Below, piece by piece: positions 36,685 through 48,140 of a stretch of DNA of 64,000 nt; positions within the stretch are counted from its first letter, which is position 1; each line of letters opens with the position of its first letter. A program made the translations under genes and the position numbers. Below the pieces are notes generated by a model. That model was not told the origin of the DNA and ran no database searches. It was given only the letters and a program-made list of their open reading frames with translations. Source of the stretch: Gnetum montanum (taxonomy: Eukaryota > Streptophyta > Gnetopsida > Gnetales > Gnetaceae); the NCBI GenBank assembly GCA_015680685.1, contig MNCI01003607.1:1116-65115 (forward strand). Direction: 5' to 3'.

Positions 36685-38000
36685 AGACAGTCACAAAGGT
36701 AGCTAAACCCCAAGTTGAAGTACATTGTTAAGGATGAAATTGAACAACACCTCAAGGTAGAGTTCATCTATCCCATTATGGATAGTGAGTGGGTTAGCCC
36801 ACTTGTAATTGTGCCCAAGAAAGGTGGTAAGTGGTGGATTTGCATCGACTTCAAGCTATTTAATATGAAAATATTTAAATATTATTTTCCATTGCCATTT
36901 ATGGATCAAGTGTTGGACACCATATCTGGGCATTGTTATTATAACTTCTTGGATGGTTATAGTGACTACAACCAAATCCAAATTGCACCAAAAGATTAGG
37001 CCAAGACAACATTCATGAGTCCATTGGGAACTTTTACAAATTGTAAGATACCATTTGGTATGTATAATGCCCCTGCAACATTTCAAAGTCTAGTCCTTAG
37101 TATTTTCCAACAGTAGATTGGTAATGGTGTGGAAGTCTTCATGGATGACTTTTCCACCTATGGAGCTACATTTGAACAAGCCTTGAACTGACTTGAGCAA
37201 GTACTAAAGAGATGTGTTAAAATGAATTTATGACTCAATTACCGAAAGAGCCATCTCATGGTCTAAGAAGGCATTGTATTGGGGCATAGAATTACTCAAG
37301 CAGGGATTGAGGTATACCTAGAAAAGATAAGGGTCATCCAAGGAATAACACGCTACTTAGAGATAGTTAAAGATGTTCGATCATTTCTTGGACAAACTAG
37401 CTATTATCAGTGATTCATAGAGAATTTCTCTAAGATCAAAAAATTATTGGTATATTTTACAAAGAAAGATGTACCTTTCATTTAGACCAAGGAATGTGAA
37501 CATGCATTCCAATAGTTAAAGGAGAAACTCATAGAAACATGAATCCTACAAGCACTAGATTGGTCCAGACCTTTCCACATCATGGAAAATGCATCTAACT
37601 ATGCCTTGGGAGTAGTGTTCATGCAGATGGATGATAAGAAACATCCATAATATATCCACTGTGTGAGCCAAAGCATTGTAGAAGCAAAATTAAATTACAC
37701 CACTATGGAAAAAGAACTAATGGCTATGGTGTATTCTCTAGAAACATTTAAGCACTATGTGCTTGGCTATAAAGTATTTGTGCACATAGACCATAGTCCA
37801 ATCTACTTCCTCATGAATAAGCCAACGGTGAGCCCTTGTGTCATATGGTGGCTTGTGATCTTGCAGGAATTTGATCTCACAATGGTAGATTGAAAAGGGA
37901 CTAAGAATGTGGTCATTGATCATCTCTCTCACTTAAGATGGGATAATAAAGAGGATGAGAGGTTTCCTGTTGATTAGTTTCTAGATGAACTCCTCTTTAT
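36685..38000 (+). pseudogene. Element F reverse transcriptase and RNase H
   Basis: RT: EWVSPLVIVPKKGGKWWICIDF (about 36787), FLDGYSDYNQIQIAPKD, MYNAPATFQ, and the catalytic FMDDFSTYG at about 37138-37164, intact, then HLMV, GIVLGHRITQAGIEV and SFLGQTSYYQ. RNase H at about 37555-37900: PFHIMENASNYALGVVFMQ, TTMEKELMAMVYSLETF, and VFVHIDHSPIYFLMNK. Single RNase H, as expected for Athila. At least ten in-frame stops. Confidence 0.85.
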
Positions 38001-38149
38001 AGGAGAAATAAATGAACAAATGACCATAGAAGCAGCATGGTACAATGGCATCCTCACCTATCTTTTCACTCAAGATATGCCACAAGATCTTGACTTTAGA
38101 AAGAAGCAAAAATTCCTTCATCAGCCCCAATAGTTTATGGAAATCAATG

Positions 38150-39290
38150 GACATCTTTACAAGGTGTGCCTTGATGGTCTAATTCATTGGCATGTCCTTG
38201 ACGAAGATTAACTGTGTGTTCTCTAGGATGCTCATGAAGGCCCTTGTAGAGGTCACTACGTAGAAAGATGCACGGCTATAAAAATCCTGATGGTAGGATA
38301 CTATTGGTGTATCATCTCTAGGGATGTCCACTAGTTTATCAAATCTTATGAATGTTTTCAATGAGACATTAGAATGACTGCTTGTATGGAAGGTCCTCAA
38401 TAGTGGATTCAACCACTAGAACCTTTCAACATATGGGGTGTTGACTTCATGGGTCCTATCACATCCATGTCCAATGAAAAGGCATATATTATTATAGCAA
38501 TTAACTATTGCACAAAATGGATAGAAGCAACAACCATTACTGATTGTACATTATTGATTACTGCTAGATTTATACGACAAAATATTGTAAATAGGTTTGG
38601 GTGCCATTGGAACTCATTTCACAAGTGTCGCTTTTAGGAAGTTAATGTAATGCTTAGGGTTTGAACATAAATTAACAACACCCTACCATCCCCAAGCCAA
38701 TGGTCAAATAGAGGTAACCAATTGAGAGATCACAAAAATACTAACACAAACCATTAGAAAATATAGGAAATATTGGAGTACAAAACTTAATGATGCCTTC
38801 TAGGCTTACCATTTAACATGGAAACTTCCTATTGGCTATTCTTCCTATTAGTTGGTGTATGAAAAACTTCCAATGCTCCTAATTCAATATGAGGTTTATA
38901 CACTCTTAATAGCTTGTGATCTAAATCTTGACCTAAGTCTAACACAGAAAGAATGATTGATCAACTTGATTGTGCTAGATGAAAATCAATTAGTGGCCCT
39001 ATCTTTAAATGAGGTGCACAAGGCATTCAACAAGCAACATCATGACCTGAGAATATGAAAGGTAAAACTTCAACTAGAAGATAAGGTCCTCTACTAGAAC
39101 CCCACACATGTACCCTAGAAGGTAAAATTTCAAACATTGTGGAAGTGACCTTATATAATTGATCAAACCATTTCCTCTGGGGTCATGTTAATCTACAAAC
39201 CTGAAAAGCCTAAATAAAAATTAGTTAATCAACATCCAATAAGTAAAACCTTTCCTCAAACCAAGATAGGCTAATGCAACTACCACCTCG
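38150..39290 (+). pseudogene. Element F integrase
   Basis: Zinc-binding start near 38225 (DAHEGPCRGHY) and GYYW. The catalytic core starts at WGVDFMGPITSMSNEKAY (about 38436), then YCTKWIEATTITD. The region with the second Asp (about 38600) is frameshifted, and HPQANGQ survives only as disturbed sequence near 38685. The C-terminal part at about 38960-39200 matches A: LDENQLVALS, FNKQHHDL, NPTHVP, FQTLWK. Broken in several frames. Confidence 0.75.
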
Positions 39291-41002
39291 ACAAATGGAC
39301 AATCATGTTCCATTTTTCAGATCTCCTCCTTCCAACTTACTGATGGGGGAGATGGCCATCTGTGCTAACAATCCATATGTCTTCTTGGTTTTTTCTATTT
39401 TTTCTTTTCCACATTTTTGATTTTTGCAAATTATTTAATTTACAAATTTTTCTAATTTTACAACTTTTTTAGTACCTTTAAACCTCTCTTGATTATTTTA
39501 TACTTTCTTAAATATTTTTCTTTGTTTTTCTTTGTTCAGAGTGTGATATTTCCTCATTTTTGCTAATAAAATTACTTTATTACCACAGGACACAGTGCTA
39601 CTATTTTTGTTTACTAATGATGATTTATTCTTGATGTTGTGATTGTTGATGTCTAGTTTCTATTTTTGAATTCTGATGTTTGATGAATATGACATGATTT
39701 ATTTTTTATGGAATAGGTAGTGAGTCCATGTTAGTCATCCATCCAATAAACTGTATGGTTTTTCTTGTTTTGGGAATTTAAGGTCCCTTACATTAAAGAA
39801 ACTTTTAATTAATTAGTGACCTTTGTAGCTCCGAAATTAGGAAGGATTCAAAGCTTTGTAAGGGATGTGACTTCAAGAAATCTCAATACTCTTTATACTC
39901 TTCTACTTGCTTGAGTGCTTGAGTGTTTTTCATGAACTTCTTACTATTTCATTCCAACCACCAATAGGAAGTTAAATAAGTCTTTTCATGGTGTCGTTCC
40001 CAATCAAGAAAGAAAAAAAAAAGAAAATATGGACATTCAAAGCACAACCCTTAGACACAATAAATAAGTCAATCTTTTCTTGGTGTGGTTCCCATCCAAA
40101 AATGCAAGAAAAAAATATGGAAAATTCAAAGCACATCCCTTAGACAAATAAATGGGTTACAAACACTAGTTATGGAACTAAAAATACATGCACCCATGCC
40201 TAAAGATACCCTCTAACTATGGTCCTCTCTCACTTCCTACTTCTCTCTTTTCTTCACTTTATGGAATAGTGGTTGTTTTATGGAAGCACTCTCATGTCTT
40301 GTGCTGGTGGACGGGTCTTAGAGTGGTGATGTGAAGTCACTGAAAGTGGCTAGTTTTTGTCTAGTCTAAGGATGGACCTTCTCAAGTCATTTTAAACACC
40401 TCAATTTAGAATTCCATTCCACCTTCTCTATCATCCATAAATGCTATCATAACTCACCTCACTATCATGTTCTATGTTATGCTCCATGTCTTGGTTTGAT
40501 GTGTTGGAATTCTTAGATAGATTCCTTTTTGTTGATCCTAAACTTTTCATGACTAGTAATCAGCTATGAGGCCCACAAACGCCTTAGTTGAGGTTGTGCA
40601 AGGGTAAAAAGGGAATGAGCCAATTATTGAAAGGACCCACTTGGATAGCTCTTAGTTTGGTTAGTTAAGGTTCCTTATCTTTGACATTGCTATAATCCTA
40701 TCTTTTGCATATTCCATTGTGTATTCCTCTCAATGCTCCTTAACCTTTTATTTCATTCACCCCTCAAATAATTTTTCTCTATTTTTCCAAATTTATGAGC
40801 TCCAACACCCTCTTCTCATATTTTCATACTATTCTAGGCCTTTTTAGCTTTTATTTGATCCAAATTTCATTCAAAAACGTTTTGTATTTTGCAAGTTTGA
40901 CCAAAGTCGATGATCATCTACAGTGGTCAAAAACTACATTGATGAGGCCTCATAAATGTAGCTGACCATGTTTGTAGTGACTGAAAATGTTGATGACTAT
41001 AA
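39291..41002 (+). other. Element F 3' noncoding region
   Basis: T-rich sequence corresponding to 25160-26989 of A, beginning with a GATGGGGGAGATGGCC word at 39345. A direct repeat of about 110 bp lies at 39970-40160 (AAATAAGTC...CATGGTGT). The element is interrupted at 41003 by the LTR of element D, and its 3' LTR is not seen. No coding sequence. Confidence 0.6.
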
Positions 41003-42582
41003 TGTAACACCAAGAGGTTCATCGGCACACAGCTTTAACCCCAAGTCCATGTTAGGGCATATTGGAGGTAGAGACATGGTGCTTAGAATGATCTTGTTGA
41101 TAAAATGAGGACTTACCAAATGCAATGCCAAACAATGCTAAGTGTTGAGTGATGTTTGCAATGTCAGCTGTGTGAATGATGGTGAGTGTACTCCAAGTTT
41201 TTAGTGCAAAATGACGTTTTGAAAAATAGTGAAAAATGCAAGTAGAATGTTGAAAATGTGCAAAGAGAGAGTGAGAGAGAAAGTGACACCACCCCAAATG
41301 GGGTTGAACGTAGTTAACTTTAGAAGGGATGAGAAGGTACATGGTGTATAGCAAGCATAGTGAACAACATAGCCATAGTATTAGGGATGTTTGACTATAA
41401 AGATTGACCTTCTACTATGGTGTTTATGCCTACTAGGTTGGCCATCCTAGTGTATAGTGGACTGAGGTGGTCTATGGTGTCTTGTGGTGGGTTACAGTGG
41501 TGTGCAAATGCCTTACCTTGCTAAAATGCAAAATGTGCTCCAAATTTGCCAATTTTGCTTTCAATTTTGCCAACCCATAAAATTTCAAGGATTGGGGTAT
41601 TTATAGGGCTAGGGTTAGTGTGAAATGTCGATCGACTACCACATGGAAATGGGATGATTGGAACTATGGTGCACCCAACTATGCTCTCCATTGAAGAAAG
41701 CAGTGTTATGCTTTGGTGTGCTTCAATAGACTTTGCAAGATTGTGAGACTATGACTACACTGCCAAATGCATGTTCATGTGTCAAAAAGATTGCAATGTA
41801 CCTAAAAAATGCAAAAAAAATGCAACTTTGGAGACTACACTCTAGGGCTATGCTATTTACTATCTTGAGTGGGGTTAAGCATAGTTATAATTTGGGGCTA
41901 AAGGGGGTATTAAAAGGATGCATTTTTGCTAACTATGCTTGCTGTAGGTGTGTTGGAGCTAAGCTAAGTGCTAGTGCTACATCGTAGAGGCCATTGGATG
42001 CTATTTTTGTTTACTATGCTTGACTATGCTTTGGATTTGAGGAGAGCATGGTCCATATGCTCTCCATGGGAGGCGGACTATGCTTCCAACTAGGGTCAAG
42101 TGTAGTCCTAGCACTTGGAAAAGTTTTGCAAAATTTAGCTTCCAATTGACCATGCTTGACTATGCTCCAAGGTAGTGAAGAGCATAATCTCAACACTTAT
42201 AAAATTTCTATCAAATTGGGTCTTCCATGCTAACTATGCTTGACTACATCCCAGGGTAGTGGACAATGTAGTCTTGGCACTTAGAAAAATTTGCAAACTA
42301 GGCTTTAGTATTGACTACACTCTCTACTGAGTTGACTACGCTCCAATGTAGTGGAGAGCATAGTCCCAATACTTAGAAGAAATTTTTAGCTTCTTACTTC
42401 ATGATGACACTTAGGAAAAACTTCCAAAAATTAGTCTTTGAGCTTACTATGCTCCCTACTAGCTGACTACACTTTGGGGTAGTGAAGAGCATAGTCCTAA
42501 CACTTAGAAAAAATATGCCTTGTGTTAACATTCAAACAAATTTGCAATCAAGAAGTTGCCATCAAAACTTGGTGGTGTTTTA
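41003..42582 (-). mobile_element. 3' LTR of Tat-like element D
   Basis: Minus orientation: starts TAAAACACCACC (complement at 42571-42582), ends TTACA (41003-41007), and has a TATA box TATAAATA at 41598-41605. Length about 1.58 kb. Between start and TATA are many words like GACTATGCTCC...GTAGT, here in the plus reading 42010-42500. The flank left of it is ...CTATAA. Confidence 0.8.
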
Positions 42583-42586
42583 TTGG

Positions 42587-42595
42587 CCCCTCTTT
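42587..42595 (-). other. Polypurine tract of element D
   Basis: Minus-strand AAAGAGGGG four bases before the LTR start, identical to the PPTs of B and the young minus-strand element. Confidence 0.8.
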
Positions 42596-43567
42596 GTTGA
42601 CATCTAGAAGAGTGACTTGAGAAATGTTAACAAAGAACTACAAAACACCATAGTAGGCTTAGCATTAACATCGCTCTTCCATGCATGGTTGGATGTCATT
42701 GCACTGTGCTTAAGAGTGTTATGGATAGTAGTATGCTGGGAGTAAAATGGTGTAGGTAATGTGCTAAAGGATAATAGGGGAGATGAATTGCAAATAGGGT
42801 GTCATGATGTAGGATGCAGGGTCAGCACTACTGATGTTGACCATGCTACTAGGGTGACTTACCTTTGAGAAACATTAACCTCTCATCAAAGTACTCATGA
42901 GAGAGTCAAGGTGGATTCAAGACCTAACCAATTATTAAATTTGCAGTTCTACTAATTTTCTTGGGAGCATGCTTTTCTCCCTTTACTCTTTTTTTTTTTT
43001 CCTTTTTGCTTTTGTTTTGCTTTTTGCTATAGGGTGGATGTCCTTTAGGTTATGCGCTTTGCTCAATGCTACGTGTGGGATGATTTCCATTAAGTGAACT
43101 ATTTGCCACCTAATGGGATTTGCCCTGATGCTTGCAAAACCATGTTACATCTATGGGACAAGTGTTTCCTCCATTGGATGACTTGTGTTACATCTACCTA
43201 GGCTTTGACCAGCCAATAGAGGCTTCCCACAGGATAACTTGTGTGATGTCCACCTTGGGTTCTATGATTTAGCTTACAGAGGATGCCATGTGGTCACAAG
43301 GGCTTGTAATTTTAATTGTGTGGGGGAATGCAAGCATATGGAGACATAAGGATACATGTAGGTAGGCTATAACAAGCTAATAAGAATGTGCACTCTTGAG
43401 AGGCTTAGCTAGTCCAATCATGCACATCAGAGCAATGTGGTGACTTGCCACTACAATGAGATGTGCCTTTTGCACAACTACCTTAGCGATTCATCTTGTA
43501 AACATAAATCTGAGAGGACAAGAAAAGCACAAAGCATGAGATGTAAATAAAATGTCAAGGGAAATAA

Positions 43568-43810
43568 TGTTGCAAGTGTTCCAAAGGCTATGCTAGTTGT
43601 AGGTGTTTAAAAAGCTAGAAAAGCATTCAAGGATGGTGATGTTGCAAATGCTCCAAAGGTTGTGGTGGTGGTAAGAGATTAAAAAATCAGCAAAATGGTG
43701 GAGGGCCATAATTTTGCAAGTGCTCCAAAGGCTAGAGTGATGACAAGAACTTGAAAAATCAACAAAATTATGCACAGCTATAATGGTGCATGTGCTTCCA
43801 AGGTTGGACT
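43568..43810 (+). repeat. Direct repeat of about 74 bp, four copies
   Basis: Units start at about 43568, 43643, 43713 and 43787 with TTGCAAGTGCTCCAAAGGCT and variants, and include AAAAATCARCAAAAT. Unit length is about 70-75 bp. Confidence 0.75.
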
Positions 43811-43865
43811 AAAGGCCATTGTTCCATTCTAGGACTATAGTATCCTCATCCATGTGCTACAAAAA

Positions 43866-43892
43866 AGTGGGGGTGGGGGTGGGGGTGGGGGG
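43866..43892 (+). repeat. G-quadruplex-forming tract
   Basis: Four runs of five or more G separated by single T. The G strand is antisense to element D's own transcript. It lies between the 74-bp repeat and the post-pol array. Confidence 0.85.
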
Positions 43893-43979
43893 AAGAGGAG
43901 TTAAAATTATTCTTACTTCCTTGCTTGTGGCATGACTAATGGTGAACCCAATTTAAGATCTTGGTAGATTGTGGTGTGC

Positions 43980-44335
43980 TAGTTTATAATCTTAGTGGAC
44001 TACTATGTATTAGTTTAACATTGTAGCGAACGAATGTTGTGCCAGTTTATAGTTATAGCAGACTACTAGACAAGTTTAATGTCATAGTGGATGTGAGGTG
44101 TGGATGCTGGTTTAACATTCTAGCTAATGGTTTATGCTAATTTATAGTCATGGTGAACTTGTTGTACCAGTTTATAGGCATAGTATACTTTTTATTTTGC
44201 TAGTTTAACATTGTGACCTAAGGACGAATGTTATGCTAGTTTAACATCATAACGGATGAGAGGTTTTGATGGTAGTTTAATGTCACAATAGATGATCCAT
44301 GCTAGTTTAACGTCATAGCGGATGGATGCTAACCA
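43980..44335 (-). repeat. Tandem array after pol, element D
   Basis: About nine units of roughly 35-45 bp. In the plus reading the core is GCTAGTTTAACATCATAGCGGA, the reverse complement of the ATTAAACTAGC core in B at 17990. In D it follows the pol stop directly. Confidence 0.85.
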
Positions 44336-44362
44336 TGTTAAATTGATGTGTAGTGCTACATT

Positions 44363-47300
44363 TTAGGCATAATATGGCTTTAGATACAAATGGTTCATTG
44401 GATTGGCAAATTCATTATCATTTTGATTAGAAATCTTGAATGCTCCATTGTTGTAGGCCTTAGTGACCAAGAAAGGCCCTTCCTAGTTAGCTAAGAATTT
44501 TTCTGTGGATTCATGAATGACCTTGAGAACTAGGTCCCCTTTCTTGATCGAGTTTTGATGCTAGTTGTGACGATGCTTTTGCCTTTTCTTTTCTTGATAC
44601 CATTCAACACAATTAAGCATTTGCATGTGCTCCTCTCTATTAAGTAAAGGTCTACAATTCTCAACTCATTATTTTGAGCTTCATTGATGAATTTTAAGAG
44701 GATCACTAAGAGTAATGAACTTGCAATTCAAGGGACAAAATTGCTTTAGACCCATGAACAAGACTATAAGATTTCTTACTTGTTGCTATTCCTCATGTTA
44801 TGTGATAGGCCCAAAGTGTATAGATTAATTTCTTGTGCCATTGTCATTTGCTATTTCTTAGCATCTTCTTCATAAGGTTGATGATTACTTTGCTACTAGC
44901 CCTCACTTAGCCATTTGCCTAAGGGTATTACAATGATGAGAAGAAATGCTTGATACTAAAGTGCTTACAAAAGGCTTTAGTTTTAGCACTACCAAATTGT
45001 GACCCATTATTTATTAGTATGGTCATGGGTAAGTTGAAATGGGTCACTATGTTATCAAGCACAAATTTACAAACTTGTTGTGATGTTGTCTTCCTAAGGG
45101 GAATAGCCTCAACCCACTTGGTGAAATATTGAGTTATGATTATGATAAAGCTATGCCCTGTGAAGGACTTAGGCATGATGGGTCCAATAATGTCCAAGCC
45201 CCAACATTGAAATGACCATGTGATCTATGATGTTTGTAGTTTAGTTTATGACACATGCATTAGGTTGCTATGTTGTTAACACATGTCACACATTTTGACC
45301 TTTGAGAGGCAATCGTGCTCCATGTAAGGCTAATAATAGCTTAACCATCTAATTTTCACTACCATTGCTCTAGGTGCTATGTGACCTCCACATAGTCCCT
45401 TATGGACTTATTTGATGATCATTTGTGCTTCATTGACACTTATGCAGGTTAGTAGTATGCCATCATAGGATCTATGACATAGCATGCTATCATCTACAAT
45501 GACATGCTACCACAAAGATATACATACTACATCTTTTTGAGTGCTAGTTAAGTGTTATAGAGGCTCACGCTGTAAAAGGTATGCCTTAATATCATCGTAC
45601 CACTCTCATGCATGGGTTGTGCTAACTATGGATATGGATGCAATGTTAGTGATTTGCATGATAGGCATAATGCAATTCACCAATGAGGTGGGCAATGCAT
45701 GAAACATGTCTAGTATGATGGTTAAGGCTAATGTTGCTAGTACATCAGCTATGGCATTCTCATTTCAAGAAATGTATTGGACATCTATTATTGCAAATAG
45801 TTGAAGAAAGTGCTTTGCTAAGTCATAGTAAGGCTGTAAATGTTAGGCCTTGTAGGCATAAACATTTGTTACCTAGTTAACCACTAATTATGATCACCTC
45901 ATATTGCTAGGTGTTGGATTTCTAGGTTACATGCTACAAGGATACCTTAGAGGAGACCTTCATGCTTCACCACATTGTTAGTGCAAGGGAATGCAAAATA
46001 ATATATGAAGGGTTAGACATCCCTAGAAGGAAACATGATGATGGCAGTAGTGCTATGCCCTTGAGAGGTTAACACTTTTTCAAAATGTAGGAGTGCCTCA
46101 TAGTTGTTGGGCACTTGACTAACATTTCTAACATGTTCATTTAGGAATTCTAGATCTATAGTTGCTTAATTTTTCATTGGCAAATTTGTGAGTTGTGTGA
46201 CTATAGCTTGACCTTTTTCCAAGGCTTGTGCAATGTAATGTAGGTCAAACTCTACTATTATTACTTTTCATTGTGCAGTATGACTACTTTTGTAGATGTT
46301 CATTATGATTACTCAATGTTATTTTTGCAAATGATGTTAACTTGACTGTAGAAAAGGTAATGCTTGCACTTCTTAAGTGATAAGATTAGGATAAGGTGGT
46401 GCTTTTTCACATCATTGTACTTTGTTTTATGGGCTATTTATGCATGGCTCAAGTAGTAAAACAAGATCTTTGTGCCATCATCTCACTCTTGGCAAAGTAG
46501 AGAAGAAATGGACATGTTAAAAGTGGCAAGGTATATGTAAAAGGGTTTATCTCCTTGTCGAGGGTGAATCGTAGGAAGTTGTACCAGCTCTTGCTTAAGA
46601 TTGTCAAATACTTGTTGCCATTAAGTTGTCCACTCAAAGTGGACTCCTTTCTTGAGCATATGTTGCATTGGTTGTAACTTGTTAGTTAACCATAATGATA
46701 AACCTGTGTATGAACTACAATCTATCTTGTAAACCTAGTAACTCCTTAAGGTTGGGTGGGGGTGCTATGTTGGTTATGGACTTAACCTTATTGGGGTCTA
46801 CGTGTATTCCTACTTAGAAGACTAAAAAAGTGAGCATCTAGTTTGTTTTGACATCAAAAACATACTTCTTGGGATTCAACCTAAGATCATGTTTCAAGCA
46901 ACATTTAAGCACTCTGTTTAGATCATTTGCATGGTTGTGAGCCACTTTGGACTTAATCTCAATGTCATTGATGTAATCGTGGTGCAAGCTCAACAAGTAA
47001 TTGCTAAAGATGTATGTCATTGCTCATTGATACATTGCTCTTGTGTTCTTGAGTCCAAAAGGCATTATGATAATTAATCCATAGTTATAACCTAAGAATC
47101 CATCCATGAAGGATAACAGGGTGTGACTAGTTGTGGTATTAATTAGTTGACCATTAAGAGGTAATGAAAAGTTATCTTTAATGGTTGCCATGTTTAGGTC
47201 TCAAAATTCTATGCAAATGCATATACTTCCATTTTTCTTAGGCACAACTATGATGTTGGAGATCCATTTTGCATAGTCAACAGCCTAGATGAAACCAACT

Positions 47301-47791
47301 TTGTAAAGCTTGGTGATTTCATCATGACCGACCAATGCCACCTCAAGCCTAACCTTGTGTGCTTTCTATTTTACTAGCTTAATGCAAGGATTGATAATGA
47401 TATTGTGATAGACTAGCCAAGAGTCTAGGACTGGCATGTCCTTAGATGATCATGCAAATGCCTTGACGTTATTGTTTAGCACCTTGGTAACGTCTTGGAC
47501 ATGTTGGGGATTTACTAATGAGCTCAATTTTAGAATTTTTTCCTTGCCATTGGGTGTTGTTATAGGGATCTTAACAAGGAAATCCTATATGATGTCCGCT
47601 ACCTTTAGATAAAGATCCTTGACTAGCTGGTTAGGCCAGTCTAGTGGTATCTCTATAGATGCTATATATTCAGCGTAGGTTGTAGGCTCAAGGTGTAGGA
47701 AATGTGGGTCAATGCATCACTTGATGTTGCCATGAGGTCCTATGAGGACCAGAGGTGAGAGAAGCTACTCAGGCATGGCCATGTCATATTC
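44363..47791 (-). pseudogene. Element D pol (RT, RNase H, aRNase H, integrase)
   Basis: Minus-strand Tat pol, about 3.4 kb, the same span as B copy 2. It opens right after a splice-acceptor-like AG with a frame containing MAMPE and LVLIGPHGN. RT: YKVGFI, LNPKKYVFDVKT; the catalytic YVDD has become YIND (about 46960). Integrase core at 44928-45197: MDIIGPIMPKSFTGHSF, FTKWVEAIPLRKTTSQQV, INNGSQF. C-terminus KKGDLVLKV, EGPFLVTKAYNNGAF, ending LYLKPYYA and stop at 44363-44365. The zinc-binding part and the second RNase H are only traceable in pieces (45300-46200). Many stops. Confidence 0.8.
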
Positions 47792-47812
47792 CTACAAAAC
47801 AAAAAAGAAAAA
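47792..47812 (-). promoter_or_regulatory. Candidate 3' splice site before pol, element D
   Basis: Minus-strand pyrimidine tract TTTTTCTTTTTTGTTTTGTAG directly before GAATATGAC and the pol frame. It parallels 11341-11360 in element B. A possible donor (AAAG then GTATCT) is at 54138, but the phase does not join cleanly, so the donor is unproven. Confidence 0.5.
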
Positions 47813-47879
47813 CATCAAGCATCACCTATCTTAACCAAGTTAATGTGCACAAATGAATAAAAAGCAACGTGATAAAAAT

Positions 47880-48015
47880 TTTCCTAAGTATGCATAAGGG
47901 CTATAAAGAGGGGTAAGCATGTGTGTGCCAATTTTAGACCTTGGGAGGTCATACGTATCAATTTTAGGTCATATTAGACCATAGACATGTCAAATGTACC
48001 ATTATGAGAAAGGTT
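47880..48015 (-). repeat. Tandem array upstream of pol, element D
   Basis: Three loose copies of CAATTTTAGACCTTGGGAGGTCAT-type sequence, at the same place as the array at 11090 in B. Confidence 0.55.
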
Positions 48016-48134
48016 GGACATGCTTAGAAAGTGAAATTAGCTCGGGCATCCACTGGGTGATGAAAAGTTGAAAATTTTGACTAAGTGTGGAGCATAGTCC
48101 TAGGTTGGTGGATCGTTAAATCACCTTAGGAGGG

Positions 48135-48140
48135 TATATA
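48135..48140 (+). promoter_or_regulatory. TATA box of antisense gene in D
   Basis: GGGTATATAGGC on the plus strand, opposite to element D. It precedes the leader and exons of the antisense gene, as the TATA box at 10864 (minus) does in B. Confidence 0.5.

Larger units (their letters stand above)
42596..43979 (-). other. Element D 3' noncoding region
   Basis: Between pol repeats and PPT. It contains a T-run (purine on the element strand) at about 42985-43003, a direct repeat at 43568-43810 and a G-rich quadruplex motif at 43866-43892. No reading frame is supported. Confidence 0.55.
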
